Assembly (NCBI RefSeq): GCF_046557915.1
Contig: NZ_JBHEBG010000005.1
Location: 1 to 64,000, forward strand
DNA: 64,000 nt
Reading direction: 5' to 3'
Origin: JBHEBG01 sp046557915
GTDB taxonomy: Bacteria; Bacteroidota; Bacteroidia; Flavobacteriales; Flavobacteriaceae
Shown: in pieces, positions 9,226 through 19,065 of the stretch
Layout of the letters: each line of letters opens with the position of its first letter
How positions within the stretch are numbered: the first letter of the stretch is position 1
Program-made: the position numbers and the translations under genes
Notes under the pieces: model-generated
Told to the model about the DNA's origin: nothing
Seen by the model: only the letters and a program-made list of their open reading frames with translations
Database searches by the model: none

Positions 9226-10638
9226 ATGAGGCAAAATACGTATCAAATACCCAATGCGCTGCAACAACGGATCACTTCCGAACAGGCCTTCCATTATAGG
9301 ATTGTTCCGGTAGCCGATACAGGGACCGAAATTAAATTTAAAACCGATAGCGATGCTTTGGATCAGCTCTTATCGGAACTACAGATTGTACTGGACACTT
9401 CCGTAACCCTAGAGCAATGTCGGAAAGAAGAATTGCAAAAGTACCTCACCGCCAACTACAGGCAGCAGACAAATAATAGTGAACAACAGCTGCACTACAC
9501 GGCAGATTTTTTAGAAAAAATATTGGTCAACGCCAAGAATATTGGGAGTAGCGATATACATTTTGAACCCTATGAAAAAAGATGTCGGATACGTTTTAGA
9601 CTAGACGGTAAGCTCTTGGAACAGTTCAATATTCCCCTGGAAGAATACCCTACCATTATCAATAAAATAAAAATAAAGGCCAATTTGGATATTTCCGAGA
9701 AAAGGCTGCCTCAAGATGGCCGTATTACGTCGAATACCCAGGGCAACGAATTTGATATCCGGGTTTCCTCCCTCCCTACCCTGCACGGGGAAAAATTGGT
9801 GCTTCGACTCCTTAACAAAGATACCGGAGCCATAGATTTGGAACGTATGGGCTTTACCAGAAAAGAACTGGCCCGCTATAAGGAAGGCATACGAAAACCC
9901 AACGGAATTGTACTCATATCCGGACCTACAGGGTCTGGAAAAACAACCACCTTATACGCTACCTTAAAACTTTTGAATAGTGGGGAAACCAATATCCTCA
10001 CTATTGAAGACCCCATAGAATATACCTTGGAGGGTGTTAACCAAGTGCAACTGAAAGAAAGTATCGGGTTAGATTTTGCCAGTTCCCTACGTACATTTTT
10101 ACGCCAAGATCCGGATATTATCATGGTAGGGGAAATACGAGACGTTAAAACGGCCAACATGGCCATAAGGGCGGCCCTAACCGGGCATTTGGTACTCTCT
10201 ACCATACATACAAACTCGGCCTGGGCCACCATTTCCCGACTTATAGATATGGGCGTGCCCTCCTTTCTAATTGCCAGTACCCTAAACATGAGCGTTGCCC
10301 AAAGGCTGGTGCGTAAACTGTGTGATCATTGCAAGGAGAAGCAGGTCTTGGATCTTACCCTTTTTCCAGAAAATTTTGTACCCCCTAAAGACCTTACACA
10401 TTATCATGCAGCAATTGGTTGCAATCATTGCCACCATACGGGCTATGATGGAAGAAAAGCCATTTACGAAATTTTGCCCATTACCAAGAACCTCAGTAAT
10501 TCCATTAAAAACAATATACTGGAAATAGACAACTATCTGAAAGAAAACCAAATCGACACCCTAAAACAGAACGCCATAAACTTAATAAGGGAAGGTACTA
10601 CCTCCATAACGGAAGTGTATCCCCTATTAACGGAATAA
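9226..10638 (+). CDS. Type II/IV secretion assembly ATPase (GspE/PilB family)
   Basis: 470 residues. Walker A is GPTGSGKT at residues 233-240. It is followed by an Asp box (TIEDPIEYTLEGV), Walker B DPDIIMVGEIRD (295-306) and a His box (GHLVLSTIHTN). A four-cysteine zinc site follows (Cys366, Cys369, Cys399, Cys402), characteristic of GspE/PilB extension ATPases rather than PilT. The N-terminal domain is shorter than in E. coli-type GspE. It is a cytoplasmic hexamer that should power pseudopilus assembly. One base separates it from the peptidase gene. Confidence 0.95.
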   Translation: MRQNTYQIPNALQQRITSEQAFHYRIVPVADTGTEIKFKTDSDALDQLLSELQIVLDTSVTLEQCRKEELQKYLTANYRQQTNNSEQQLHYTADFLEKILVNAKNIGSSDIHFEPYEKRCRIRFRLDGKLLEQFNIPLEEYPTIINKIKIKANLDISEKRLPQDGRITSNTQGNEFDIRVSSLPTLHGEKLVLRLLNKDTGAIDLERMGFTRKELARYKEGIRKPNGIVLISGPTGSGKTTTLYATLKLLNSGETNILTIEDPIEYTLEGVNQVQLKESIGLDFASSLRTFLRQDPDIIMVGEIRDVKTANMAIRAALTGHLVLSTIHTNSAWATISRLIDMGVPSFLIASTLNMSVAQRLVRKLCDHCKEKQVLDLTLFPENFVPPKDLTHYHAAIGCNHCHHTGYDGRKAIYEILPITKNLSNSIKNNILEIDNYLKENQIDTLKQNAINLIREGTTSITEVYPLLTE

Positions 10639-10641
10639 CTT

Positions 10642-12822
10642 ATGAAAAACCTACTTACCATGTTATTGCTTCTGGCAGTACTAGCTCTTAATGGGCAAGA
10701 AACCAGCAGAATACAGAACATTAGAAACAATCTAGAATTACTGGCACAAGACAATTTGGGCCTTGGCGAAAACCTAAAGTTAGAAATTAACGTTACCAAC
10801 GTAACCTTACCCAACTTTTTGATCGCCGTCTCCAAAGTGCATAAGCTTAACCTAAATGTTTCACCGGATATAAACAACATTACCATTGTAAATAATTTTG
10901 CAGACGTATCGGTTCTGGATCTACTTGTTTTCCTGTGTAAAGAATACCGGTTGGATATTGATTTTACCGGAAGTATACTTTCCGTTAAAAAATACCAGGA
11001 AGTCCCACCCGAAATTCAGGAAAAAGAAATTCAGCTTAGCTATAACCCCACCAATGACCTTATTTCTTTGGACTTAACGAACGATCCCTTGGGAAAGGTT
11101 TTTAGAAAAATCATGGATGTTTCCGGGGAAAATCTGCTGTTCTCACACGGTATGGAAAACCGGCCCTTAAACCTTTACTTAACCAATGTTCCTTTTGATA
11201 AGGCGATGGAAAAACTAGCGGTAATGAACACGCTGTCTTTTTCCAAATCCAGAGATGGTTTTTATCTCTTCAATGCATTGGCCAACGATGATGATAAAGG
11301 CAGAATGCGCAGAACCTCTTTGGGCAATGGTTTAAACTATAAGGTGTTGGATACGGTTACTGGCCTACTGAACGTAGATTTTGGAAATACGCCCATTGCA
11401 CAAATTATACATGAATTAAGTATAGATCTGGATTTGGACGTTTATACGGCCGCACCCCTTCACGAGGCCGGAAACGTTACTTTCAATGCCAAGAATATTT
11501 ATTTTGATGATCTTTTGGAACATATTTTTGAAGGGGGCGAACAAGGAACAACCCCATTTCAAAACACCTCCCAAAATAATAGCTCCCTAGGGGCTCGGCA
11601 AAGTGGAAATGTAGGTGCCCAGCCTCCAAGTACGGCATCGCACTTTACCTTTAAAAAGGAAAATAACATTTACTTTTTTGGTACTACAGACCAACTAAGT
11701 GTCCGTAAAGTAGAAATTGTACAGATGATGCACCGTTCTATTGAGTTGCTTAGCGATCCATCCTCCTTTTCGGGGGGCTACCGATCGGCAGGAAGGACGG
11801 AAACCGCCAATATCAATTACGTTGGCAGCAATGGCGCACAAAACAATTTTCAGGGCAACCAGCAGGGTTATTCCTCCAACAGAAGGACCGTAAGAACCCA
11901 AACCGATAATTTTGGATCGTTCCAAAGCGGGGCCGAAGCCCTGGTCAATATTCTACCGGACGAGATAAAATCGGACCTCGATATTAAGGTCGATTTTGAA
12001 CTAAACAGTTTTTTTGTAAGTGGCCCCTCGGCCAAAATCAATAGGTTTAAAAAATTCATCAAAGAGATCGATAAACCCGTACCCGTAATTCTTATAGAGG
12101 TTATGATCATTGAAGTGCGCAAAACCGCTACCGTGGAAACCGGTATCAGTTGGGGTATTGGGGAAGAAGCCAGGGAAACCCAGGGAAAATTATTTCCCTC
12201 AACGGACCTAACACTAGGAGCGAAAACGGTAAATAAAATTATTGGTGGTTTCGATGGTTTTGGGTCATTTAATATTGGTAGGGTGGTCCCGGAGTTTTTT
12301 GCCACCATTAAAGCCATGGAGGCCAATGGCAATATAAAAATACGGTCCACACCAAAACTATCTACCCTTAACGGACATAGGGCAAATTTATCTATTGGGG
12401 AAACTACCTATTACGTAATAACCAACCAGAATTTTTTTGGCTCTCAAAATCCCATACCATCGGAAGTACGTAACTATGCACCTATTGATGCCGAACTGGC
12501 AGTAAGTATAAAACCGTTAGTATCCGGTAATGGACAGGTTACTTTGGATATTAATGTAATACAATCCGATTTTAGCGGGGAACGTATAGAGGATGAAGCC
12601 CCACCCGGGCTTACCTCGCGCGAGTTTAGCTCTATTATTCGAATGCAGAATCAGGATTTGGCCATTTTAGGTGGATTGGAAGAAAAATTAAAGAACGATT
12701 CCGGTAGTGGTGTACCCTTTTTAGCCCGTGTACCCGTAATAAAATGGTTGTTTAGCGAGCGTAAGCGAGAGGATAGTAAGCAAAAACTAACCATTCTAAT
12801 AAAACCAACGGTAATCTATTGA
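10642..12822 (+). CDS. Outer-membrane secretin (GspD/PilQ family)
   Basis: 726 residues with signal peptide (MKNLLTMLLLLAVLALNGQE). Two or more small alpha/beta N-domains follow, including an STN/N0-like segment (LPNFLIAVSKVHKLNLNVSP), then a Ser/Asn/Gln-rich linker around residues 300-430 and the secretin core. Core landmarks are VPVILIEVMIIEVRK and the C-terminal VPFLARVPVIKWLF (residues 691-704). No S-domain for a GspS pilotin is evident. It should form the outer-membrane channel of the machine. The stop overlaps the next ATG by one base. Confidence 0.93.
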   Translation: MKNLLTMLLLLAVLALNGQETSRIQNIRNNLELLAQDNLGLGENLKLEINVTNVTLPNFLIAVSKVHKLNLNVSPDINNITIVNNFADVSVLDLLVFLCKEYRLDIDFTGSILSVKKYQEVPPEIQEKEIQLSYNPTNDLISLDLTNDPLGKVFRKIMDVSGENLLFSHGMENRPLNLYLTNVPFDKAMEKLAVMNTLSFSKSRDGFYLFNALANDDDKGRMRRTSLGNGLNYKVLDTVTGLLNVDFGNTPIAQIIHELSIDLDLDVYTAAPLHEAGNVTFNAKNIYFDDLLEHIFEGGEQGTTPFQNTSQNNSSLGARQSGNVGAQPPSTASHFTFKKENNIYFFGTTDQLSVRKVEIVQMMHRSIELLSDPSSFSGGYRSAGRTETANINYVGSNGAQNNFQGNQQGYSSNRRTVRTQTDNFGSFQSGAEALVNILPDEIKSDLDIKVDFELNSFFVSGPSAKINRFKKFIKEIDKPVPVILIEVMIIEVRKTATVETGISWGIGEEARETQGKLFPSTDLTLGAKTVNKIIGGFDGFGSFNIGRVVPEFFATIKAMEANGNIKIRSTPKLSTLNGHRANLSIGETTYYVITNQNFFGSQNPIPSEVRNYAPIDAELAVSIKPLVSGNGQVTLDINVIQSDFSGERIEDEAPPGLTSREFSSIIRMQNQDLAILGGLEEKLKNDSGSGVPFLARVPVIKWLFSERKREDSKQKLTILIKPTVIY

Positions 12823-14024
12823 TGTTTTCCAAGATAGGGACATACATAAAAGAAGGTCATCGTTATGCCGCCCTGGAAATACAGGAATCGGTTGGGGAAG
12901 AGCGTTATTTTTTCTTGGGATTGGAGCAGAAAAAGGGCGAACTGCATCTAGCCAATGCGATAGCGCCAAAAACCTTGGACGAGCTTAAAGAAACACTTAA
13001 AAAGGGCACTCCCCTATTCCTAACGATCAATACAACCCAGGTATTGACAAAAATTACAGATACAACCGGTACCTCCAATCCCGATGCAGTAGTAAACCAT
13101 GCCTTTCCCAACTTGGATATGGATAGCTTTTACTATGAAGTGATTCAACAATCAAAAAGTGCCGTAGTCAGTATTGCAAAAAAGGCATACATCGATGGTG
13201 TTTTGGAACGTTTTAATGACTTGGGTATATCAATTTTTCAATTTTCCCTAGGCATTTCCAAATTTGAAAGCCTTATCCCCCATCTCGATGAAAGTCCCGT
13301 TTATTTTTCCAATTTTAAGGTCGATATTGCCGATAGGCAGATCAATGAAATTACACCAATAATTAACGAGGAAGGCCATTATTCCGTTAATGGACTTAAG
13401 GTATCCAACACCAATATATTGGGCCTTGCCAGTATTGTTGGTCATATTACAAGCCAAACAAACGCATCCAATTTTAAGGATGAAATAGCGGCATTGAAAA
13501 ACGATTATGTAAACAAACGTATTTTTAATCTAGGTCTGCGCACTGCTTTGGGTGTGCTATTGACCGTATTGCTGATCAATTTCTTTGTTTTTGACCACTA
13601 TTATAAGAAGGTAGCTACCATGAATGCAACCCTGACCGCCAGCAGGGCCAATAAAGAACGTTTAAGCAGCTTAAATACGGTAGTAATGGAAAAAAGGGAA
13701 CGCATGGCTACGCTAACCTCCTTATCGGGTTCTAAAACCTCTTATTATTTAGACGAATTAGGAAAAGGGGTCCCCACAGCTATTCTTCTAAAAAAAATTG
13801 ATTACCAACCACTTACCAAACCCTTACGCGCGTCTAAACCGGTATCGTTATATAAAGGAACTATTCTGGTTTCGGGCATGTGCAACGACCACGAGGCCTT
13901 TTCGGAATGGGTAGAAACACTAGAAAAATATGATTGGATACAACAGGTAGAAACCATGGACTATGACTATGTGTCAAAATCAGCTTCTAACTTCTCCATC
14001 AAAATTAAGCTCCATGAAAAGTAG
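12822..14024 (+). CDS. GspL-like / PilM-PilN-like inner-membrane assembly protein
   Basis: I choose the ATG at 12822, overlapping the secretin stop (TGATG), over an in-frame TTG one codon earlier. The first 230 or so residues form a cytoplasmic domain of the size and position of PilM/GspL actin-like domains; nucleotide motifs are weak. One membrane helix follows (LRTALGVLLTVLLINFFVF), then a coiled segment and a small C-terminal periplasmic domain resembling PilN (GTILVSGMCNDHEAFSEWV). So it looks like PilM and PilN in one polypeptide, as GspL is. Function is inferred from topology and operon position, not strong sequence identity. Confidence 0.7.
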   Translation: MFSKIGTYIKEGHRYAALEIQESVGEERYFFLGLEQKKGELHLANAIAPKTLDELKETLKKGTPLFLTINTTQVLTKITDTTGTSNPDAVVNHAFPNLDMDSFYYEVIQQSKSAVVSIAKKAYIDGVLERFNDLGISIFQFSLGISKFESLIPHLDESPVYFSNFKVDIADRQINEITPIINEEGHYSVNGLKVSNTNILGLASIVGHITSQTNASNFKDEIAALKNDYVNKRIFNLGLRTALGVLLTVLLINFFVFDHYYKKVATMNATLTASRANKERLSSLNTVVMEKRERMATLTSLSGSKTSYYLDELGKGVPTAILLKKIDYQPLTKPLRASKPVSLYKGTILVSGMCNDHEAFSEWVETLEKYDWIQQVETMDYDYVSKSASNFSIKIKLHEK

Positions 14025-14526
14025 TACCAAAAACAAAATATTGATAGCAGGGGTTTTACTGGGCTTTTTCCTAAGCTACAAACTGTCTTTGGAAAAAACA
14101 TTGGATTTAAGAAAAACTTCCAAAACCCTGGTTGCTGAGACCAAGGGCTTAAAGGATCTCCCCAGGCAATTCCATATTTTATCCCAAGAGGAAAAACATT
14201 ACGATTCGCTAATGCAAAAAATGGCCCTAAAAAATACCTCTGTACAAAACAATCTGTTGCGGGTTATTAACCAAGAAGCCCAGCGACATAACATTAAGGT
14301 ATTGGATTTTAACGAACCCCATGTTCATAAAAAGGAAGCCAACATCATTAATACCTTCTCCTTGGAATTGCAGGGTGCTTATACTAATATTTTAAAGACC
14401 ATGCACACCTTGGAACAAAAGGGTAATTTTGGAGAAATAGTACATGTAGGGCTAGAAAAGAAGAAAAATTACAAGAACAACCAGGCCTACCTAACAGCTA
14501 CCCTTCTAATTCAACAGGCAAGGTAA
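14014..14526 (+). CDS. PilO/GspM-like inner-membrane protein
   Basis: The longest frame opens at 13963, but the ATG at 14014 places a normal membrane anchor at the N-terminus and overlaps the upstream gene by 11 bases. The 170-residue product has a short basic start, one membrane helix (ILIAGVLLGFFLSY), a coiled segment, then a small ferredoxin-like periplasmic domain (FSLELQGAYTNILKTMHTLE), the pattern of PilO and GspM. Last gene of the six-gene operon. Family assignment is by topology and position. Confidence 0.7.
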   Translation: MKSSTKNKILIAGVLLGFFLSYKLSLEKTLDLRKTSKTLVAETKGLKDLPRQFHILSQEEKHYDSLMQKMALKNTSVQNNLLRVINQEAQRHNIKVLDFNEPHVHKKEANIINTFSLELQGAYTNILKTMHTLEQKGNFGEIVHVGLEKKKNYKNNQAYLTATLLIQQAR

Positions 14527-14599
14527 GTGACAACCTCTTATTTTCTAACAAGTACAGCCTTGCTCAATGGTAGCTATCAAATGGTCTTTTGAAGAAAAG

Positions 14600-15298
14600 C
14601 TATACTTTTAGTGTAAAATAATGATCCAAAATTTTAGAGATATCCGCTCTGTTATCCGTTTTTACCTTTTCTTTTTTAAGAAACTGTTCCATGCTTTTAG
14701 CATGCTCCCCGAAAAGGCTTAAAAACGCTTTTTTCTTTTTAGGGATTTCCTTCAAGGCCGAAAACTCAGTGTTCTTTTCCTGAAAATAAAACTTAGTCCG
14801 CCCAGCAATGAATTTCCCGTATTTTGATTGTTCATAATGGGTTTTGGTTTCTTGGGGCCTCACATAAATTATTTGTTCTTTCATGTAAAGTGCGTACTGA
14901 TCTGTATCTCTCATTTCCTCGAAAAAAGTAGTTTTTAACTTCCCGTTGTCATCTGTATATTCCCGAGTTACATAGATCTTATTAGAACCATCGAGTAACT
15001 CAATGAAATAATTGTTAGACTCTGACAAAGACATGATTTTGGAATCGGTTCTTTTAACTTCAATGGTGTTTTCCACTACATTGAATCGCACCAAATGCGT
15101 TTTTTTTGAACGATTAATTTTAGCAGGAACAAACGCTTCATTGAGATAACGACTACCTTCAGAATTATCATATTCTACGTTCTTATTAACAAAACCGGCC
15201 AGCTCCATATCTGCCTGGCGACTTCCTGTATCAATCTGTGCCCACATGGGTAGACTTAATAAACAAAAAAGAATGGCGAACAGCTTTTTCATTGACAT
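14600..15298 (-). CDS. Exported protein of unknown function
   Basis: 232 residues with a clear signal peptide (MKKLFAILFCLLSLPMWAQ). The mature part is mixed charged sequence with a lysine-rich patch (IPKKKKAFLSLFGEH) and no motif I recognise. It converges on the secretion operon with a 73-base gap and is not part of it. It resembles lineage-specific flavobacterial exported proteins. An in-frame ATG two codons in (15292) is an equally good start. Confidence 0.7.
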   Translation of the reverse strand: MSMKKLFAILFCLLSLPMWAQIDTGSRQADMELAGFVNKNVEYDNSEGSRYLNEAFVPAKINRSKKTHLVRFNVVENTIEVKRTDSKIMSLSESNNYFIELLDGSNKIYVTREYTDDNGKLKTTFFEEMRDTDQYALYMKEQIIYVRPQETKTHYEQSKYGKFIAGRTKFYFQEKNTEFSALKEIPKKKKAFLSLFGEHAKSMEQFLKKEKVKTDNRADISKILDHYFTLKV

Positions 15299-15398
15299 AT
15301 AATTTGAAGTAACAATTTAAGAACTAGTAATTTAGTTTTTTTTTAAGCACCATGAAACTAATTAACACTTTTCAAGTTAAAATAATGTGGTATACGAT

Positions 15399-16544
15399 TT
15401 AATTCGCCATTTGATTTTGACGAAGGAACTGGGAAGGCGTAATTCCGGATAGTTGTTTAAAAACCCTATTAAAGGTGTTTTTATTGTTAAATCCACAGTC
15501 AAATGCGATTGCCAAAATAGTTAAATTTTCATGTTGCGGATCAATCAATCTTTCTTTAACCTCTTTATACCTATACTCATTAACAAATTCATAAAAGCTT
15601 TTTCCCAATGCCACATTTAATACCTGCGAAATAACATAATTAGGTTTATCCACGACGGTGGAAAGCTTTTGTAGGGTAAGCTCAGAATTTAAATAAGGTT
15701 TGTTCAAATCCATGAACTCAATTAGCTCATTTAGGTGCTTTACCATATCCGAATGGCTCATTTTGGAAGTTACATATCTGTTATCCGAATAATTTAAAAA
15801 AACCTGTGAAAATATCTTGTTGTTCTTAATTGCGAACAAAACAATAAGCACTATAAAAACAGTACAAGATAACATGGTAACGTAGTACACTTCTTGCTGG
15901 ATTTCTCCATAAGCAATGTAAACAGCAATTGCCAAAAAATCTACTAACCAGAAAATAAAGAAGCCGTTACTTAATTTAATAAGCCAGTTATACTTTTTGG
16001 ATAACGACTTATTTGTGTTATACGCCTGATGCATTTTGAGAATTTTAACCGAATAGGCTACATAGGCCAAGCTTAAAGATATCTGAGCAATTAAAAAGAT
16101 AGCGGTTTCCAGAGTCAAAATTTGTATTGGCAAGGCTGCCAGCGACTTTAAAAAGGTAATCTTATCCGTGGTACCCAAAAAATAGAAGGGACTAAGAAAT
16201 AACACTGCAAGAATGAAAGGCAATAGGTGCAACAGACCTGTCCATTTAAACTGATATCTGTTTAATGTTGATTTTACATAAAACATGTATGCTGGGCCTA
16301 TTAACATTAAAAATGGAAGGGATATATTAACCAAATGTGGCAGTTTATGGTATATGTTGGATTGAATCAATATATAATTAAAAAGATTTAACGTCACTAT
16401 TGCAATCAGGAGGGTCAAAAAATAAACAGATGTTGTTTTTTGCTTGTTCGCCAGCAATATGTACATAAGGAAAATACCCTGTAGCGTCCCAAAAAGAAGA
16501 ATGGCCGTCCAAAAATTAAAGGTGATGTTAAATAAGTCTTCCAT
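15399..16544 (-). CDS. AraC-family regulator with N-terminal membrane domain
   Basis: 381 residues. About seven hydrophobic helices fill residues 10-245. A C-terminal AraC/XylS DNA-binding domain follows, with two helix-turn-helices: LTLQKLSTVVDKPNYVISQV and NLTILAIAFDCGFNNKNTFN, ending in FKQLSGITPSQF. This membrane-anchored AraC type is common in Flavobacteriaceae and is thought to sense a ligand in or near the membrane. It is divergent from the 16696 operon, its likeliest target. Ligand unknown. Confidence 0.88.
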   Translation of the reverse strand: MEDLFNITFNFWTAILLFGTLQGIFLMYILLANKQKTTSVYFLTLLIAIVTLNLFNYILIQSNIYHKLPHLVNISLPFLMLIGPAYMFYVKSTLNRYQFKWTGLLHLLPFILAVLFLSPFYFLGTTDKITFLKSLAALPIQILTLETAIFLIAQISLSLAYVAYSVKILKMHQAYNTNKSLSKKYNWLIKLSNGFFIFWLVDFLAIAVYIAYGEIQQEVYYVTMLSCTVFIVLIVLFAIKNNKIFSQVFLNYSDNRYVTSKMSHSDMVKHLNELIEFMDLNKPYLNSELTLQKLSTVVDKPNYVISQVLNVALGKSFYEFVNEYRYKEVKERLIDPQHENLTILAIAFDCGFNNKNTFNRVFKQLSGITPSQFLRQNQMAN

Positions 16545-16695
16545 TTCTATTCATAATTATAATAAAACTACAAATTAAAAATAGTAGGATACTTTCTAAC
16601 CGCCATGATAAGAAATTAGTCATTCTAAATTAATAGATACTTCAAAATCATTCTCTAAAAATACTTTAGCCAATAGGAAAGCTAAAACTTAATTT

Positions 16696-17094
16696 ATGAA
16701 AGGAGTAAATATACTTAGAGTAGCGCTTAAAACGAACGGTTTTTTTTCGTTATTCAGTGCTTTATTGGCAATACTATTGAGTACCAAAGTAAATGCCGTT
16801 AATGAAATGACCAACGGGCAACCAGTAAATTTTGCAATACAAATGGTTGTATTTGGCGCAATAGTCCTATTCGCAGGGTATAGTAAAAAGGTATTTAAAG
16901 TACTTGTTTGGGTTATTATCGGTATGGACATTCTCTATGTTATGTTAACTTCATTTAATCTGGCAGTTGCAGAAAATTTGAGCCCTAGCGGATTTGCGCT
17001 AATCCTGTTTACCACTTTTTTGGTCCTGATATTTGCCGTTTTTCAAATGGTTGGTATCATCAAACATTCAAAATCATTTCAAACAAACCCGTAA
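16696..17094 (+). CDS. Small four-helix membrane protein, unknown function
   Basis: 132 residues, four predicted membrane helices and little else: short loops, an Asn-containing loop (NEMTNGQPVNF) and a basic C-terminus. No enzyme motif is visible. It heads an apparent operon and its stop overlaps the esterase start by one base. It is divergent from the membrane AraC regulator. Confidence 0.7.
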   Translation: MKGVNILRVALKTNGFFSLFSALLAILLSTKVNAVNEMTNGQPVNFAIQMVVFGAIVLFAGYSKKVFKVLVWVIIGMDILYVMLTSFNLAVAENLSPSGFALILFTTFLVLIFAVFQMVGIIKHSKSFQTNP

Positions 17095-17939
17095 TGGAAG
17101 TACTTACACGTCTTTTAGTTATCATCTTTTCACTATTTATCTTCCAGTCATATAGCCAACCCAAGACCGGGGTTACCTTGCCTCAGACATCGCAAATTAC
17201 GTTGAGTTCTGAATATGGACAAGAATATAAAATTTACATCAGCCTACCACCTGGCTATGATGATTCAAACAAATCATATCCTGTAATCTATGTTTTAGAT
17301 GCGGATTTAACTTTTGGTATTGTTTATAACACCAGGGTACTAATGTCCTACGGTGAGGAAATTCCCGAGGTAATTTTGGTAGGTATTGCTTACAAGGAAG
17401 GTTTTGAAAATATCCATAACCGCAGATTTAGGGATTTTACACCTACTCGCCGGAATGAAAACGAAATTGAGCAGTTAACAGGAATCCGTGGAATAAATAA
17501 TTCTGGGGGAGCCCATAACTTTTTGGACTTTATTCAGCATACGGTTAAAAACTACATTCAAAATAGTTTACGCATTAATACGAATGATGAAACATTGGTA
17601 GGGTATTCCCTTAGCGGATTATTTGCGACATATGTTGCAAGTTTGGAGGAAAAGCACTTTAACAAATACTTAATTGCAAGTCCCTCCTTATGGTGGTTTG
17701 GGGAGGACTTACCTAGTTTTTCATTAACTGATACGGGGCTGCAAATTTACTTGTCGATCGGATCTAAGGAAAATCCGGATGCCATGCTAAATCCCTGGAA
17801 AAAAATTCAGTCGCAATTAAAATCTGCCAACATAAAGATTTATTCAGAAATATTGGATAAAGATACCCATGTAACGGCCTTTAATAAGGCCTTTCCCAAT
17901 GGGATAAGAACTCTATTCAATGACAAAATGCAGCAATAA
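17094..17939 (+). CDS. Exported alpha/beta-hydrolase esterase (Fes/IroE-like family)
   Basis: 281 residues with signal peptide (LLVIIFSLFIFQSYSQ). Landmarks of the putative-esterase family: the early strand YPVIYVLDADLTFG, the nucleophile elbow GYSLSGLF, an ASPSLWW segment after it, and a late His in DTHVTAFNKAFPNG. These enzymes are periplasmic or secreted serine esterases, including enterochelin-type trilactone esterases. The substrate cannot be read from sequence. Its start overlaps the upstream stop (TAATG). Confidence 0.85.
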   Translation: MEVLTRLLVIIFSLFIFQSYSQPKTGVTLPQTSQITLSSEYGQEYKIYISLPPGYDDSNKSYPVIYVLDADLTFGIVYNTRVLMSYGEEIPEVILVGIAYKEGFENIHNRRFRDFTPTRRNENEIEQLTGIRGINNSGGAHNFLDFIQHTVKNYIQNSLRINTNDETLVGYSLSGLFATYVASLEEKHFNKYLIASPSLWWFGEDLPSFSLTDTGLQIYLSIGSKENPDAMLNPWKKIQSQLKSANIKIYSEILDKDTHVTAFNKAFPNGIRTLFNDKMQQ

Positions 17940-17954
17940 ACCAATAACAACATC

Positions 17955-18833
17955 ATGAAAACAACACTAATTGAAAAAATAGTAATCGCAACATTTGTAA
18001 TATTTGGACAACTTGCTTGCTTTGGTCAGTCGATGGATGTTCTCGTTGATATAAGGCCAGATATTATAAAGAAAGAAGGCAGTTTTGAAACCGGTTTTTC
18101 CATTAGGGAAGAAAGAGGGGAAAAAATTCTTGATCAATGTTACCAAGCTCATGGCTGGGGTAAAATTGAAAATCTAAAGACGCTTTCGGCAATTTATTAT
18201 GATGATTGGTCATCTGCTCCGGAATCTCTAAAGGCATTTAATAATTGGCCTAACGAAAACCAGAAAGTAAGGCACGATTTTTACGCTTTTAAATTGGGTT
18301 TTTCCAAAGTGCAGTTATTAAATGGTCCAAGCAAAAATGAAATCTGGGGTGTAGATAATAAGGTTCCATATAAAAAGATAAATAATCGTTTAAAATTGAT
18401 AGATGATTTAAATATGATTCCTACATTGGTTGGTAAGGAATATTTTATGCAGCTCCCCTATTGGATTACCAAAGTACCATTGGTTAATTATGTTAAGGAC
18501 ACCATCGTCAATACCAAAACATATCATCTCGTTTATGGCACCTGGAAGTCACCTAAAGCGAACAAGGATTTTGATCAATATGTTTATTGGATCAACAGTA
18601 AAACAAAATTTTTGGAAGTTGTTCAATATACGGTTAGAGCTGTTGCCCCGGGGGCCTATGGATTTGTAGTATTCGATGACTTTAAAACTAGAGAGGGGAT
18701 AACTATTCCTTTTATTCACAGGTTGGGTTACCTCCCCACCAGGGAAGGTATAATTCATGAAATGAAGTTTAATTCATTTGAATTTAACCCCAAGGACGTA
18801 AAAGACAATGAAATAAGGGTGCTTGGTAACTGA
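17955..18833 (+). CDS. Exported protein of the DUF6503/outer-membrane lipoprotein-sorting-like type
   Basis: 292 residues with N-terminal signal (IVIATFVIFGQLACFGQ). The mature part starts with a helix of the type GEKILDQCYQAHGWGKIENL followed by beta-rich sequence (YWINSKTKFLEVVQYTVR). This is reminiscent of LolA/LolB-like half-barrels labelled DUF6503 in flavobacteria; that match is from memory. Third gene of the operon with the esterase, 15 bases downstream. Confidence 0.6.
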   Translation: MKTTLIEKIVIATFVIFGQLACFGQSMDVLVDIRPDIIKKEGSFETGFSIREERGEKILDQCYQAHGWGKIENLKTLSAIYYDDWSSAPESLKAFNNWPNENQKVRHDFYAFKLGFSKVQLLNGPSKNEIWGVDNKVPYKKINNRLKLIDDLNMIPTLVGKEYFMQLPYWITKVPLVNYVKDTIVNTKTYHLVYGTWKSPKANKDFDQYVYWINSKTKFLEVVQYTVRAVAPGAYGFVVFDDFKTREGITIPFIHRLGYLPTREGIIHEMKFNSFEFNPKDVKDNEIRVLGN

Positions 18834-19065
18834 GGTATTTTGTATTAATGCTCTTTACTGGTATTCTTTAGGTAAGTGTAAATAAAAGTGCATTGCCTTC
18901 CATTCTTTGTGCCAGTTGTCCCCGGCACCTGAACTACCATCACAGGATTACCTGCGGTTTTCCTGATAGCACTCCCCTTTGCAAATACAAACTTGCATTG
19001 CTAACGCAATGGCGTTTGTTGTTCCCTGGAAAAGGTCGAAGCAAGCTTCACTTTTCCGGAAAACA
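18834..19065. other. Intergenic stretch left of tRNA-Arg
   Basis: No gene is seen. Two short open frames (18893-19105 and 18979-19188) run into the tRNA or its terminator and have no coding character. The right half is occupied by a stem-loop described separately. Confidence 0.4.
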
